Shown: in pieces, positions 17,746-28,226 of the stretch
How the letters are laid out: each line of letters opens with the position of its first letter
Numbering within the stretch: the stretch's first letter is position 1
Origin: an uncultured Acidobacteriota bacterium
Lineage (GTDB): Bacteria; Acidobacteriota; Terriglobia; Bryobacterales; Bryobacteraceae
Direction: 5' to 3'
NCBI GenBank assembly: GCA_902826605.1
Contig: CADEFM010000009.1
Location: 1-64,000, forward strand
DNA length: 64,000 nucleotides
Made by a program: the position numbers and the translations under genes
The notes under the pieces: model-generated
Databases searched by the model: none
Seen by the model: only the letters and a program-made list of their open reading frames with translations
What the model was told of the DNA's origin: nothing

Positions 17746-19149
17746 CTATTCTCCCAAGGGATCGCCCGCGTACGCCTCCATCCCCATCTCGGTAATGTCC
17801 AGACCCCGGGCTTCATCCTCGGGGGACACACGCAGCCCTAAGACCGCCTTGATGATCAGCCAGGCAGCCAGAGAGAGAGCGAAGGTAAAAGCCGCCACGG
17901 AGACCGTTCCGATGATCTGCGTGACCAGCAGTCCCGTGCCTCCCCCGTACAACAGCCCGTTCTTGGAGAGAGATCCACCTGGCGTTCCTTCAAAGGCAAA
18001 CAGACCCAGGGCAATGGTTCCCCACATGCCGTTCACAAGATGAACCGAAAGCGCGCCCACCGGATCGTCGATCTTCAGCTTGTCGAAAATCACCACGGCC
18101 GGAACCACGATGATGCCGGCGATCGCGCCGATAGCAGCCGAGCCGATCGGGCTGACGAAATTGCAGGGAGCCGTGATGGCCACCAAACCGGCCAGCGCAC
18201 CGTTTACAGTCATGGTGAAGTCCGGCTTACCCATCATCATCCACGCGGTGAGGGTGGAAGTCAGGATCGCAACGCAGCACGCCAGGTTGGTGGTCATGGC
18301 GACGTGAGCGATGGCCGCTGGGTCCGCTGCCATCGTAGATCCAGGGTTAAATCCGAACCAACCCAGCCACAAAATCAAACCGCCCAGAAATACCAGCGCC
18401 ATGCTGTGGCCCGGGATGGGCTGCATGCCGCCGCCAGGTTTATATTTGCCCAGGCGAGGCCCCAGCACCAGGATTCCAGCCAGACCTGCCGCACCCCCGA
18501 CCGTATGCACCACCGTCGAACCCGCGAAATCCAGCATGCCCATACTGGCCAGCCAACCACCGCCCCAGATCCAGTGACCGGTGATGGGATAAGAAAAGCC
18601 GACCAAAACGAGCGTGAAAATCAGGAACGACTTGTAGTGAATGCGCTCCGCGACGCACCCGGACACGATGGTGGCCGCCGTTCCGGCGAATACCAACTGG
18701 AAGAAGAACTTCGCCAGTAGCGGCACGCCGGTCCAGTTCAGCGAGCTGAAGATTCCCATATACGCATCGCCTGTCGCCGGGCTATTGTCGGCGCCGCCCA
18801 ACAAGAACCCGCCTGTTCCCATGAACGAGGATCCAGTGGCGAACATGATCCCGAACCCGACCACCCAGTAGGCGAGCGCCGAGAGCGCGAACACCACGAA
18901 ATTCTTGGCCAGAATGTTCGTCGCGTTTTTGGCGCGGCAGAGTCCCGACTCAACGAAACCAAATCCCGCATTCATCCAAAACACCAGGAAAGCGGTCATC
19001 ATTACCCAGACGGTGTCCACCATCACTTTCAAATCGGCATTGGATGGTCCAGTGGCCGCCGCCTGACCGAAGGCATTGACGTGGAAAGCCAGCCCCAAAA
19101 CCACCAGGAGGGACCAAGAGTGTCGCGCTCCCATGAACTTCATTTTCAT
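17746..19149 (-). CDS. amt: ammonium transporter (Amt/Mep/Rh family)
   Basis: About 467 residues with a signal-like N-terminus (HSWSLLVVLGLAFHVNAFGQ) and 11 membrane helices. Motifs include FGFVESGLCRAKNATNILAKN, the WIWGGGWLASMGMLDFAGSTVVHTVGG block and GWFGFNPGS. The C-terminal tail DITEMGMEAY is the part that meets GlnK-type PII proteins. It moves ammonium inward. I choose the ATG at 19149 because AGGAG lies 7 bases upstream; a start at 19200 has no such site. No glnK gene lies next to it in this window. Confidence 0.95.
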   Translation of the reverse strand: MKMKFMGARHSWSLLVVLGLAFHVNAFGQAAATGPSNADLKVMVDTVWVMMTAFLVFWMNAGFGFVESGLCRAKNATNILAKNFVVFALSALAYWVVGFGIMFATGSSFMGTGGFLLGGADNSPATGDAYMGIFSSLNWTGVPLLAKFFFQLVFAGTAATIVSGCVAERIHYKSFLIFTLVLVGFSYPITGHWIWGGGWLASMGMLDFAGSTVVHTVGGAAGLAGILVLGPRLGKYKPGGGMQPIPGHSMALVFLGGLILWLGWFGFNPGSTMAADPAAIAHVAMTTNLACCVAILTSTLTAWMMMGKPDFTMTVNGALAGLVAITAPCNFVSPIGSAAIGAIAGIIVVPAVVIFDKLKIDDPVGALSVHLVNGMWGTIALGLFAFEGTPGGSLSKNGLLYGGGTGLLVTQIIGTVSVAAFTFALSLAAWLIIKAVLGLRVSPEDEARGLDITEMGMEAYAGDPLGE

Positions 19150-19255
19150 AGCGGGTCTCCTAAGTGAACAACTCAATGATTTTGACTTGCCGTCGGGCAT
19201 TGCAGGTGCCGACGTAGTCCCACACTAAGCGCGACGCAACGGAGCGTTAGGCTTG

Positions 19256-19282
19256 GATTCACATTATAGGAATTAGTGAATC
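19256..19282 (-). promoter_or_regulatory. amt promoter -10 inside a palindrome
   Basis: A perfect 7-bp inverted repeat, GATTCAC (19256-19262) and GTGAATC (19276-19282), brackets a consensus TATAAT on the minus strand (19268-19263). Transcription would start near 19256, about 107 bases before the amt ATG. A regulator bound to the repeat would cover the -10 element, so the site looks like an operator. No clear -35 consensus is seen. Confidence 0.6.
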
Positions 19283-19428
19283 AAAGCAAAGCGAAAGTTT
19301 TGATGCGAAGGCAAAGAAACTTTTATTGGTAATCCGAAGTCCCATAGCGTACAAAAGACTTAGGGGAACCTCTTCCGCCTTGGTTCCAAGGCCTGGTTCA
19401 CTCGCGGTCGAATCTCGGGTATTAGACG

Positions 19429-19845
19429 ATGCCGATCTCGGAAACTTACGTGGTCCAGTATCTGCTTCAGGCCTCGATGTCTGGAGGAGATCCCGTCCAA
19501 TGGTACGAGAAGGAATCGGACGGTTTCGCGGCGCAGAACCGGGGTATCAAACTGGATTTCGACCATATACCCACCCGTGCTGGAGGGCGAAAACACTTGA
19601 CGCTGTCCTGTGGGATGGAGAAAGTGTTTATTAGTGAGCCCGCACGAACGGGAATTTTCACCGAGAAATACGCGACTCCAGATGACCATCGCCTGGCACA
19701 CCTGATGCGCGACCTGTGGACCGCCTGCCGCCGCCAATGCGCCGCACGCAGGAACCGCGGCGCTGAAGTATCCAACCGGATTCGCGAGTCCATTTTTCAG
19801 CGCTTGATCGGCATTTCCGTATCCGAGATCGAACGACCGGCGTAA
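19429..19845 (+). CDS. hypothetical protein, 138 residues
   Basis: I do not recognise the family. The product is soluble, with no signal peptide or membrane helix; it has an N-terminal segment MPISETYVVQYLLQAS, a central region with GIKLDFDH and a basic C-terminal part (DLWTACRRQCAARRNRG). Its stop lies 4 bases before the antiporter start, so it is likely co-transcribed with it. A long frame on the opposite strand overlaps it but lacks a start context. Moderately sure that it is a real gene. Confidence 0.5.
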   Translation: MPISETYVVQYLLQASMSGGDPVQWYEKESDGFAAQNRGIKLDFDHIPTRAGGRKHLTLSCGMEKVFISEPARTGIFTEKYATPDDHRLAHLMRDLWTACRRQCAARRNRGAEVSNRIRESIFQRLIGISVSEIERPA

Positions 19846-19849
19846 CGAA

Positions 19850-21085
19850 ATGACACCGGGAACTGTGCCGTTCGCGCTCATCCTTCTGGATACCGCCAGC
19901 GAGGGGCTGAAGGTGCCGCTGGCGATGCTGATGGTTTTTGCCGCGGCCAAGCTCCTGGCCGAAATCTTCGAGCGCATCCATCAGCCTGGCATCGTGGGCG
20001 AAATCCTGGCCGGAGTGATCCTGGGGCCCAGCGTGCTCGGATGGCTGTCGCCGAACGATGTGCTCTCGGCCTTGGCGGACCTGGGCGTGATGTTCCTGTT
20101 GTTCCGGGTTGGCCTGGAAGTCAAGCCCTCGGAACTGACGAAACTGGGTCCCACGGCCGCGCTGGTGGCCGCGTGCGGCGTGCTGGTGCCGATGGTTATG
20201 GGCTGGGGCATCGTGTCTCTCTGGGGCCAGCCGCAAATCGAGGCGGTCTTCGTGGGGGCCGCCATGGTCGCCACCAGCGTGGGGATCACCGCACAGGTGC
20301 TGGCGTCCAAAGGTCTGCTGCAAGAGCGCGCCAGCCAGATCATTTTGGCTGCGGCCGTCATCGACGATGTTTTGGGACTTCTGGTCCTGGCCTCCGTCAG
20401 CAGCGTGGCCCGCGGACAGGTGAATGTGTGGGAGATCGCCCTAACCGCGGCGCTCGCCATCGCCTTCGTGGTGGTGGTAGCTCTATGGGGAAATCATGCC
20501 ATGGGCAAAGTCGTTCCCCGTATGCAGGAAAACATGAAAGTGGCGGAGGCCGAGTACGCCTTGGCCATTATTCTCCTTTTCGGACTAGCGGTACTGGCGG
20601 TGTACGTTGGCGTCGCGGCGATTGTGGGGGCGTTCTTCGCCGGCATGGCTTTGGCCGGAAAAGTGGGACAGCGGGTTAACGATCTGGTGCATGGCGCGGC
20701 GGAACTGCTGGTTCCTTTCTTTCTCGCTGGAATCGGCCTGCATGTGAACCTGCTGGCGTTCCGTTCCAGCTCCATGATCCTTCTGGCCGCGATCCTTTTG
20801 CTGGCGGCGATTTTCTCCAAGTTCGCCGGATGCGGGCTTAGCGCGTACCGTTTAGGCAGGACCGACGCCATCCGCATCGGCGTCGGCATGATTCCGCGCG
20901 GTGAGGTGGGCATGGTGGTGGCGCAGATCGGCCTCGGTCTGGGCGTGATCTCAGAGAATATCTACGGAGTGGTGGTATTCATGGCAGTGGCTACCACGTT
21001 GGTGGCTCCTCCGCTGATCAAGATCGCCTTCCTGACGACGGAATCCGTCAGTCCGATTAGCACGGGTGCTACTTCGACAACTTAG
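19850..21085 (+). CDS. CPA2-family cation:proton antiporter
   Basis: A 411-residue membrane protein with about 12-13 helices and the Kef/NapA-type core: IHQPGIVGEILAGVILGPSVLGW near the N-terminus, AAMVATSVGITAQVLASKG, AAVIDDVLGLLVLA (the Asp pair of the ion site) and MIPRGEVGMVVAQIGL near the C-terminus. It should exchange Na+ or K+ for protons at the inner membrane. It ends after the transport domain and lacks the RCK/TrkA-N domain of Kef channels. Confidence 0.9.
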   Translation: MTPGTVPFALILLDTASEGLKVPLAMLMVFAAAKLLAEIFERIHQPGIVGEILAGVILGPSVLGWLSPNDVLSALADLGVMFLLFRVGLEVKPSELTKLGPTAALVAACGVLVPMVMGWGIVSLWGQPQIEAVFVGAAMVATSVGITAQVLASKGLLQERASQIILAAAVIDDVLGLLVLASVSSVARGQVNVWEIALTAALAIAFVVVVALWGNHAMGKVVPRMQENMKVAEAEYALAIILLFGLAVLAVYVGVAAIVGAFFAGMALAGKVGQRVNDLVHGAAELLVPFFLAGIGLHVNLLAFRSSSMILLAAILLLAAIFSKFAGCGLSAYRLGRTDAIRIGVGMIPRGEVGMVVAQIGLGLGVISENIYGVVVFMAVATTLVAPPLIKIAFLTTESVSPISTGATSTT

Positions 21086-21130
21086 CAATTGACGGTTGCC
21101 CATTCACCTGCGTGTTAAGATGCGGTTCAG

Positions 21131-21832
21131 ATGAATTCAGCCGCGCACCCCGCCACTCTCGCGCATGGACTTGCTCTCATCTTCGATATGGACGGCGTCA
21201 TCGTCGATTCCATGCCGGTCCACATTGAAGTTTGGCGGGAGTACTTGACATCATTGGGTACAAACCCGGCAGGCATCGAAAACCACATTCACGGCCTGAA
21301 AAACGACGAAATCGTACTGCATTTTCTAGGCAATTCCGCCGATGGAAAGGGCGTGCCGAAAACCGCAAATCGTCAACCCGATCACGGCGCAGCCAAGGAG
21401 CGCCTGTACCGCGCGGCCATGCAGGACAACCTGGCCGATCATCTGGTTCCCGGCATCACGTCATTTCTTGAGCGGATGGGAAGCGCGCCCCTGGCGCTTG
21501 CCAGTAACGCGGAACGCGCCAACATCGATTTCGTCCTGGACCGCGCCGGGCTGCGCCGGTATTTTCGCGTGATCGCCGATGCCTCCGAGGTGACCCGGCC
21601 CAAACCAGCGCCAGACCTGTTTCTGCTGGCAGCCCAAAGGCTCGGGATCGCACCGCGGGATTGCATCGTTTTCGAAGACTCACCCACTGGCGTGACGGCC
21701 GCGCGCGCCGCCGGAATGCGCGTCGCGGGGATACTGACGCACCCCGGCAAACTCGACGGTGTGGATTTCGCCGCACCTCATTTCTTGGACAGGAGTCTGA
21801 ATGCATGGGTAACCAGTCAGCGCGCCGCATAG
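21131..21832 (+). CDS. HAD-superfamily phosphatase (beta-phosphoglucomutase-like)
   Basis: A 233-residue HAD subfamily IA enzyme: nucleophile and acid Asp19/Asp21 in IFDMDGVIVDSMPVH, Ser/Thr motif II in LALASNA, Lys motif III in RPKPAPDLFLLAA, and acidic motif IV in CIVFEDSPTGVTAARAAGM. A helical cap sits between motifs I and II. It probably dephosphorylates a sugar phosphate or isomerises a hexose phosphate; the substrate is not clear. Its last 28 bases overlap the start of the next gene. Confidence 0.88.
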   Translation: MNSAAHPATLAHGLALIFDMDGVIVDSMPVHIEVWREYLTSLGTNPAGIENHIHGLKNDEIVLHFLGNSADGKGVPKTANRQPDHGAAKERLYRAAMQDNLADHLVPGITSFLERMGSAPLALASNAERANIDFVLDRAGLRRYFRVIADASEVTRPKPAPDLFLLAAQRLGIAPRDCIVFEDSPTGVTAARAAGMRVAGILTHPGKLDGVDFAAPHFLDRSLNAWVTSQRAA

Positions 21833-23535
21833 CGCGCGCGGCTGCCGTGCTGGCAGTGCCGGCCGGCGCGGCTTGGTGCGCGGAAACAGGCCCTTCTCCG
21901 CGCGCGGGCTCGCCGGGACAACTACTCTTCGCGCTGGTCATCGTGGCCACCGCCATCGCCGTTTGGTGGGTGCGGGAACAGCGACTGGCAGCTCAGCGCG
22001 GCTCCGTGCACGGATTGCACAAACTCAGTGAAGGTGTGATTGCCGCTGGAACTCCGGCCGAAATCGCGGAGAAACTAGCCGAGATGCTGCCCGCCATCAT
22101 TGGCGCAAACCACGTCCGGCTGTATCTGCACCATCGCCGTTCGAAATCGCTTGAAGCGGTACCCACCGCGGACGATCCGGAACTCATGGCTATCCCGTTG
22201 GATGCACCTCCGGAAGGGATGGCGTATGCCGTGATCCGATGTTTCCAAACGCGTGAACTTCTCCATATCGCCGATGCGCGGCGCAACCCGCTGGTGAGTG
22301 CGGGCTGGACTCCGGAACAAATAAGGTCTGCCTTGTTTGTGCCTCTCACCGCGCAAAGCGAAATCCTGGGCGTACTCGAAGTGGGCCACGACCGCCGCAC
22401 GGGTTATTTCAAACCGGACGAACAAGCCGCCATCCAGCACCTAGCCAACCAGGTGGCGGCGTCACTCAAACTGCAGGACCAGCAGAAGGTGCGTGAACAA
22501 CTGCTGCGCGGAGAGAAGCTGGCCGCTACAGGGCAATTGATTTCTGGCATCGCCAGCCAGTTGCGAGAACCGCTGGAGACTATCGCCAGGCTCTCGGCTG
22601 CATCAGAGTCTAGCGCTCCGCTAGTCGATCAGAACCTGAAGCAAATCGCCGCAGAGTCGCGCCGTGCATCTGAAATCGTCGCGCGGTTAGTGTCTTTTGC
22701 GCGCCCGGAAGATTCCGGCGCGAAATTCGTCGACCTGCACGCCGTCGCCCATGGCCTGATGCAATTCCGCGAATCCGAATGGAAGACGTGGGGATTGCGA
22801 GTACAGAATCGCCTGCCGCCCGAAGTGGCCACGGTCCTGGGGGTGGAAGGGCATCTGGAGCAGGTTCTCCTGGACTTATTCATTCACGCGGAACAATCCG
22901 CCGCGCGCAGCACCACCAAAAGTCTGATGGTTGCCAGCAGCCGCCTGGGCGGCAGAATCGTTCTCGAAATCGCCTACGCCGCCGATCACCCGGACAGCGC
23001 CACGCACGCTGCCAGCGGTCTGGATGTGGCCCGTGGATTGATTCAGGGCCATGGCGGCGAAATTCGCTTTCGCGTTCAATCCGGCTCGGCGGCTTTTGAA
23101 GTAGATCTTCCATTCGCACCGGGTACGCCGGAGACCCATACCGTCGCCATCGCACCGCGCAAATCGGCACGCACTTTGACGGTGATGCTGGTGGAATCCG
23201 ACCCGGCAGCGCAGCGTCAATTGTTAGCGATGCTGGCCGCGCGTGGTCATCGTGTGATTCCCGTAGCAGCGGAATTCTCGGCGGACATGGCGCTGCGGCT
23301 GCGCTTTGACGCGGTGATCTGGGCGGTTAGGCCCGGCGGCTGGAAGTGGAGTGAATTTCACGAACGCTTGCGCGGTTCCGTTCCTGCGTTTGTGCTGGTG
23401 AGCGATGGTTATGACGCGGATTTCGCGCATAGTTTGGCGGACAGCGGCGGATACCTGCTGGCACGGCCGGTCCAAGTCGACGAGCTGGACCGCTTGCTGG
23501 AAAAAGTAGGGGCTCCCGCGGCCTTACGGACCTGA
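21805..23535 (+). CDS. degenerate hybrid histidine kinase (GAF, pseudo-kinase, pseudo-receiver)
   Basis: 576 residues from the ATG at 21805 (AGGAG 9 bases upstream). A signal/anchor region and transmembrane helix (about 40-57) precede a GAF domain (about 75-222), a HisKA-like segment (GEKLAATGQLISGIASQL), a HATPase-like region (LEQVLLDLFIHAEQSA, GLDVARGLIQGHGG) and a C-terminal receiver-like domain (about 457-570). Key residues are missing: the phospho-accepting His is Ser251, the N-box Asn is His361, no DxGxG box is seen, and the receiver Asp is Ala507. It is therefore probably a signalling scaffold or a sensor working through the GAF domain, not an active kinase. Confidence 0.85.
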   Translation: MGNQSARRIARAAAVLAVPAGAAWCAETGPSPRAGSPGQLLFALVIVATAIAVWWVREQRLAAQRGSVHGLHKLSEGVIAAGTPAEIAEKLAEMLPAIIGANHVRLYLHHRRSKSLEAVPTADDPELMAIPLDAPPEGMAYAVIRCFQTRELLHIADARRNPLVSAGWTPEQIRSALFVPLTAQSEILGVLEVGHDRRTGYFKPDEQAAIQHLANQVAASLKLQDQQKVREQLLRGEKLAATGQLISGIASQLREPLETIARLSAASESSAPLVDQNLKQIAAESRRASEIVARLVSFARPEDSGAKFVDLHAVAHGLMQFRESEWKTWGLRVQNRLPPEVATVLGVEGHLEQVLLDLFIHAEQSAARSTTKSLMVASSRLGGRIVLEIAYAADHPDSATHAASGLDVARGLIQGHGGEIRFRVQSGSAAFEVDLPFAPGTPETHTVAIAPRKSARTLTVMLVESDPAAQRQLLAMLAARGHRVIPVAAEFSADMALRLRFDAVIWAVRPGGWKWSEFHERLRGSVPAFVLVSDGYDADFAHSLADSGGYLLARPVQVDELDRLLEKVGAPAALRT

Positions 23536-23548
23536 CTCGCGCGCATTG

Positions 23549-26194
23549 CTACGCGCCGAGTGGGTTATTCCCCGCCAGCTGTTTCAGCACGAACGGCAGA
23601 ATGCCGCCGTTGCGATAGTAGTCGGCTTCGACTGGCGTATCCACGCGTACCTTGGCTTCAAATGCAGTGGTCTTTCCGTCGAGCGTCGCGGTGATTTTCG
23701 CGAGCGTCTTGCCTGCGGAATCGATAGCGGCGGGAACGCCTTGAATGGAAAACGTCTCGCGCCCCGTCAAACCGAGCGACTCGGGATTCTGACCCTCAAG
23801 AAATTGCAGCGGCAACACACCCATTCCGACAAGATTCGAACGGTGGATGCGCTCGAAGCTTTCCGCGATCACGGCTTTCACCCCCAACAGGAGCGTGCCC
23901 TTGGCGGCCCAGTCGCGCGAGGAGCCGGTACCATATTCCTTGCCTGCGATGACGAACAGCGGCGTGCCTTCTTTTTGGTAACGCACGGAGGCGTCATAGA
24001 TGGACATTTGCTCGCCGGAGGGAACGTGCGTGGTCCAGCCGCCTTCGGTTCCCGGGGCCAACTGGTTGCGAAGTCGAATGTTGGCAAACGTGCCGCGCAC
24101 CATCACTTCGTGATTGCCGCGCCGCGCTCCGTAGGAATTGAAGTCGGCAGGCTTTACGCCGAGCGACATCAGATACTCCCCGGCTGGGGACGCCTTGGCG
24201 ATGTTACCCGCCGGCGAAATATGATCGGTGGTCACCGAATCACCCAGCACTGCCAGCGCGCGCAGGCCGCTGAAATCCTTAACGTGCGTTTTCGGATCGG
24301 CCATAACATCAAAGTACGGGGCCTTCTTGATGTAGGTGGACGTATCATCCCAAGCATATTGATCGCCCAATGGAACCTTGATGGAGTTCCACTGGTCGTC
24401 ACCCTTGAACACTTCCGAATACTGCTTGGCGAACATTTCGCGGCGGACGCTCTTCTTGACGACGGTCTGTATTTCTTCGTTGGAAGGCCAGATATCGCGA
24501 AGGAACACATCCTTGCCTGTCGGATCCTGGCCGATGGGATCGTTGGCGAGATCCATGTCCACACGACCCGCGATCGCATACGCCACCACCAACGGAGGCG
24601 AAGCGAGGTAGTTCGCCTTCACCAGCGGATTCACACGGCCTTCAAAATTGCGGTTGCCCGAGAGTACCGCCGCCACGGTGAGTTTGCCGGCGTTCACATC
24701 TGCCGCGACTTCCTCAGGCAGGGGTCCACTGTTGCCGATGCACGTGGTGCAGCCGTATCCCACCAAATGAAAATTGAGCTTTTCCAGGGCGTCCACCAGG
24801 CCGGCGTCTTCCAGATAATCCATCACCACTTTGGATCCCGGTGCGAGGCTGGTTTTCACCCATGGCTTGGCGGTTAACCCGCGCTCCGTCGCTTTCTTCG
24901 CAACCAGGCCCGCTGCGATCAAGACCGAAGGATTCGATGTGTTCGTGCAGCTGGTGATGGCTGCGATGACCACGCTGCCGTCCTGAATGACCCCAGCCGT
25001 CTTTGGAGCTGCACCCAGTCCGTCGAGAAAATTCTTCTTTACATCCGGCAGATTGATGCGATCCTGAGGACGCTTCGGCCCAGCCAGCGACGGAACTACG
25101 GTGGCCAGATCAAGCCCGAGCGTATCGCTATACGCCGGCTCGGGCGCACCGTTCAAGCGGAACAGACCTTGTTCTTTCGCGTATGCTTCCACTAGTTCGA
25201 TCTGCTCAGCCGGGCGGTTGGTCATGCGCAGGTAATCGAGCGATTGTTCGTCGATGGGGAACACACCGATGGTCGCGCCGTACTCCGGCGCCATGTTGGC
25301 GAGCGTCGCGCGATCCGCCAGGCTCAGATAATCCAGACCATCGCCGTAGTATTCGACGAATTTGCCCACCACGCCCTTCTTGCGCAGCATCTGGGTGACG
25401 GTCAGGACCAAGTCAGTAGCCGTCGCGCCTTCGGGCAGCTTACCGCTTAGTTTGAAGCCGATGACTTCCGGCAGCAGCATCGTGGCGGGTTGGCCAAGCA
25501 TGCACGCCTCCGCTTCAATTCCACCGACGCCCCAGCCTACCACTCCAAGGCCATTAATCATCGTGGTGTGCGAATCGGTGCCGACCACGGTATCCGGGTA
25601 CGCCTGCCCATTCAAGGACATGACCACGGACGCAAGATATTCGAGATTCACCTGGTGGACGATGCCGGTATCCGGCGGCACGGCGCGAAAATTCTGAAAC
25701 GCCGATTGGCCCCAGCGTAAGAACGCATAGCGCTCCCGATTGCGTTGGAATTCGAGCAGCGCATTTAACTGAAACGCATCCTTTGTTCCGAAGTGATCCA
25801 CCTGCACGGAATGATCGATCACCAGATCCACCGGCACGAGAGGGTTAGCTTTCTTAGGGTCCGCGCCCATGGCCTTAAGGGCATCGCGCATGGCGGCAAG
25901 ATCCACAACGCAGGGCACGCCGGTGAAATCCTGCAAGATTACACGAGCGGGCCGAAAGTTGATCTCTTGCGGCGCGGCCTTCGTGTCCCACTGGGCGACA
26001 TATTCGATATCGGACTTCTTGACAGTGGATCCGTCCTCGCATCGGAGCAGATTTTCGAGCAAGATCTTGATGGAATAAGGAATTCGCTTGAGATCGAAAC
26101 CGGCCTTCTCAAGCGCCGAGAGACGGAAAATCTGGTGCGTGCGGCCGCCCGTCCGAAGGTCACCGGCGGCCCCGAAGGAGTTCAGACTGGACAT
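23549..26194 (-). CDS. acnA: aconitate hydratase A
   Basis: About 881 residues, typical of AcnA/IRP-type aconitase, which interconverts citrate and isocitrate in the TCA cycle. Fe-S ligands are visible in [11 protein letters not shown] and [14 protein letters not shown]; substrate-binding segments include [19 protein letters not shown] and [16 protein letters not shown], and the swivel domain carries [14 protein letters not shown] choose the ATG at 26194 (MSSLNSFGA) because the longer frame would run into argS. It follows argS by 52 bases on the same strand and converges with the kinase gene. Confidence 0.96.
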   Translation of the reverse strand: MSSLNSFGAAGDLRTGGRTHQIFRLSALEKAGFDLKRIPYSIKILLENLLRCEDGSTVKKSDIEYVAQWDTKAAPQEINFRPARVILQDFTGVPCVVDLAAMRDALKAMGADPKKANPLVPVDLVIDHSVQVDHFGTKDAFQLNALLEFQRNRERYAFLRWGQSAFQNFRAVPPDTGIVHQVNLEYLASVVMSLNGQAYPDTVVGTDSHTTMINGLGVVGWGVGGIEAEACMLGQPATMLLPEVIGFKLSGKLPEGATATDLVLTVTQMLRKKGVVGKFVEYYGDGLDYLSLADRATLANMAPEYGATIGVFPIDEQSLDYLRMTNRPAEQIELVEAYAKEQGLFRLNGAPEPAYSDTLGLDLATVVPSLAGPKRPQDRINLPDVKKNFLDGLGAAPKTAGVIQDGSVVIAAITSCTNTSNPSVLIAAGLVAKKATERGLTAKPWVKTSLAPGSKVVMDYLEDAGLVDALEKLNFHLVGYGCTTCIGNSGPLPEEVAADVNAGKLTVAAVLSGNRNFEGRVNPLVKANYLASPPLVVAYAIAGRVDMDLANDPIGQDPTGKDVFLRDIWPSNEEIQTVVKKSVRREMFAKQYSEVFKGDDQWNSIKVPLGDQYAWDDTSTYIKKAPYFDVMADPKTHVKDFSGLRALAVLGDSVTTDHISPAGNIAKASPAGEYLMSLGVKPADFNSYGARRGNHEVMVRGTFANIRLRNQLAPGTEGGWTTHVPSGEQMSIYDASVRYQKEGTPLFVIAGKEYGTGSSRDWAAKGTLLLGVKAVIAESFERIHRSNLVGMGVLPLQFLEGQNPESLGLTGRETFSIQGVPAAIDSAGKTLAKITATLDGKTTAFEAKVRVDTPVEADYYRNGGILPFVLKQLAGNNPLGA

Positions 26195-26246
26195 GGATTC
26201 TTTCAGTTTAGCAACCTTGCGATGAAGTCGATTTTCTGCCCCAATC

Positions 26247-28199
26247 CTACATGTACTCAGGCACGTCAATCCCCAGCACGGCCAGCGTGCGCTCCAGTTG
26301 CGCGCGGAAGTAATCGGTCATCCATAGCAGGAAGGCTTTCCGCTCTGGGTCGGGCTCATCGAGCACGTGAAACTTCTGGTAGAAGCTGCTGAAGGCTTGC
26401 GCGAGTTGGAATGCGAAACGCGCCATATGCGCGGGTTCACCGCTGGTGACTGCGCGGTCAATGGCGGAATCGGCCTTCGAGGCCGTCAGCAGCAACTGCC
26501 AGCAATCTTCGTTTTCAAGCTGGCGCGCCATGGCTTCCTTCGATAACACGGCGCGGAACTCCGGAAGTTTTTCGCCACGCTCCGCCAGCTTGTGCAGTAT
26601 CTTCCGCGCACGGACAGTGGCGTATTGTACGTAGGGGCCGGTCTCGCCCTCAAATGCGAGCGCTTCGCCGAAATCGAATGCGATTACTGAATTGCGCGTG
26701 TACTTCAGCATGAAGTAACGCAACGCCGCGATAGCGATGGCGGTGGCGGCGCTCCGGCGCGAAGGTTCCGGCTCCTCTTCGTGGCGCGAGGTGACTTCAT
26801 CCAGCGCCTTTTCGATCAACTTGTCGATCAGATCGTCGGCCTTGACGCCCAGGCCCTTGCGCCCGGAGACTTCGACGTACGGACGCCGCTGATCTTCTTC
26901 AGATAGCTCGATGCCCATCTCGACACACGTGCGCGGCGAGAGCGCGACCATTTCATACGAAAAGTGAATGCTGTTTTCAGCGGCCGTATCGAAACCGAGA
27001 GCGCGTAAACCGGCCACCACTACATCCTGCAAATAGGATTGGCGCGAATCAATCACGTTATAGACACGCGCGCCTCGGCCGAATAGCGGGGCTTCTGGGT
27101 GAGCTTCATCGGTGGAAGCCCATGCCTCGTGTCCGTTCGGATAGGTGTGCCACAGGTGATAGTGGAAGTCTTTCCCAAGCAGGCCGAACTTCCACAACTG
27201 GTATGCGATGTCCTTGCCGACATACGTCACGGTGCCGTTGGAGCGCACGATGACTTTGCTATCGTCCTCACCCTCCAGCGCGGAATTCTCGCGGAACGCG
27301 GAGCCGGGCATCACCCAGCAGCCCTTGTTCTTGCCTTCGGTCTCGAGATAGATCGCCTTGCGCTTCTTGAGCAGCTCAAACGCGGTGGCCCAGAATTTCA
27401 AATGCAGAATTTCGCTTTCACGCGGCAGCACGTCATACACGATGCCCAATCTCCACATGGTGGTAAGGTGCGTCTTGACGATGGCGTCGGCGACGATGTG
27501 CCCCATCGCAGCGTCATCACCCTCACCGCTCTCAATGGAATGGAGCATGTCTCTGCGCCACTGAAGAGCGTCCGGATGCTCGGCGTAATACGAAGAGATA
27601 CGCGCGTAGAGATCCCAGCACAGATAGTCAAAGCGGGTAGCTGCGATCAACGCGCGAACTTGATCCAGCGATTTCTTTTCCAGGTGCTTGAAGCCCACGA
27701 CGACGTCGGCCACTTGCACGCCGGTGTTGTCGATATAGTTCTGCACTTCCACATTGCGGCCCGTGGCGCGCAGCATGCGGACGAACGTGTCGCCCAGAAT
27801 CGCGTTGCGCAGATGGCCGATATGCGCGGCTTTGTTTGGATTGATGTTGGTATGCTCAACGATGATCTTCTCGCCCACGGCGGCGGAGGAGTCCGGAGGG
27901 CCCGCGATCAAATGTAACGCGTAGTAGCCGCGGTCAAGCCGCACGTTGACATAGCCGTTACCCGCGATTTCCAGAGCGGCGATGCCTTCCACCTCACCCA
28001 CGGCTGCGGACAAATCACCCGCGATTACTTTGGGCGGCTTCTTCAACTGTCGTGCGAGTTGGAAAGCCGCAGGCAGCGCGATTTCGCCGAATGAAGACTG
28101 CTTGGGCTGTTCGATCTGCGCAGGTCCGGTGACACCGTAGAGAGATTCGATGCGCGCGGCAAAGGCCTCGGCAATCCTTTTTTCCAGAATGTGAAACAT
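26247..28199 (-). CDS. argS: arginyl-tRNA synthetase
   Basis: A 650-residue class I synthetase that charges tRNA-Arg. It shows the N-terminal Add1 domain (about 1-90), the HIGH motif in [18 protein letters not shown], the [15 protein letters not shown] block, and the C-terminal DALR anticodon-binding domain ([21 protein letters not shown]). No classical KMSKS is present; [12 protein letters not shown] lies at that position, as in many ArgS. The ATG follows the parvulin gene by 27 bases. Confidence 0.95.
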   Translation of the reverse strand: MFHILEKRIAEAFAARIESLYGVTGPAQIEQPKQSSFGEIALPAAFQLARQLKKPPKVIAGDLSAAVGEVEGIAALEIAGNGYVNVRLDRGYYALHLIAGPPDSSAAVGEKIIVEHTNINPNKAAHIGHLRNAILGDTFVRMLRATGRNVEVQNYIDNTGVQVADVVVGFKHLEKKSLDQVRALIAATRFDYLCWDLYARISSYYAEHPDALQWRRDMLHSIESGEGDDAAMGHIVADAIVKTHLTTMWRLGIVYDVLPRESEILHLKFWATAFELLKKRKAIYLETEGKNKGCWVMPGSAFRENSALEGEDDSKVIVRSNGTVTYVGKDIAYQLWKFGLLGKDFHYHLWHTYPNGHEAWASTDEAHPEAPLFGRGARVYNVIDSRQSYLQDVVVAGLRALGFDTAAENSIHFSYEMVALSPRTCVEMGIELSEEDQRRPYVEVSGRKGLGVKADDLIDKLIEKALDEVTSRHEEEPEPSRRSAATAIAIAALRYFMLKYTRNSVIAFDFGEALAFEGETGPYVQYATVRARKILHKLAERGEKLPEFRAVLSKEAMARQLENEDCWQLLLTASKADSAIDRAVTSGEPAHMARFAFQLAQAFSSFYQKFHVLDEPDPERKAFLLWMTDYFRAQLERTLAVLGIDVPEYM

Positions 28200-28226
28200 G
28201 AACCAACTAGTATGGCAGGGAGGGCT

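Noticed and set aside
19360..19977. 205-residue minus-strand frame opposite the 138-residue gene
   Set aside because: Runs into the antiporter gene on the other strand and has no start context; the plus-strand frame fits the operon better.
23546..24877. 443-residue open frame on the plus strand opposite aconitase
   Set aside because: Antisense shadow of a GC-rich gene; His/Arg-rich product without a recognisable domain, while the other strand encodes a clear aconitase.
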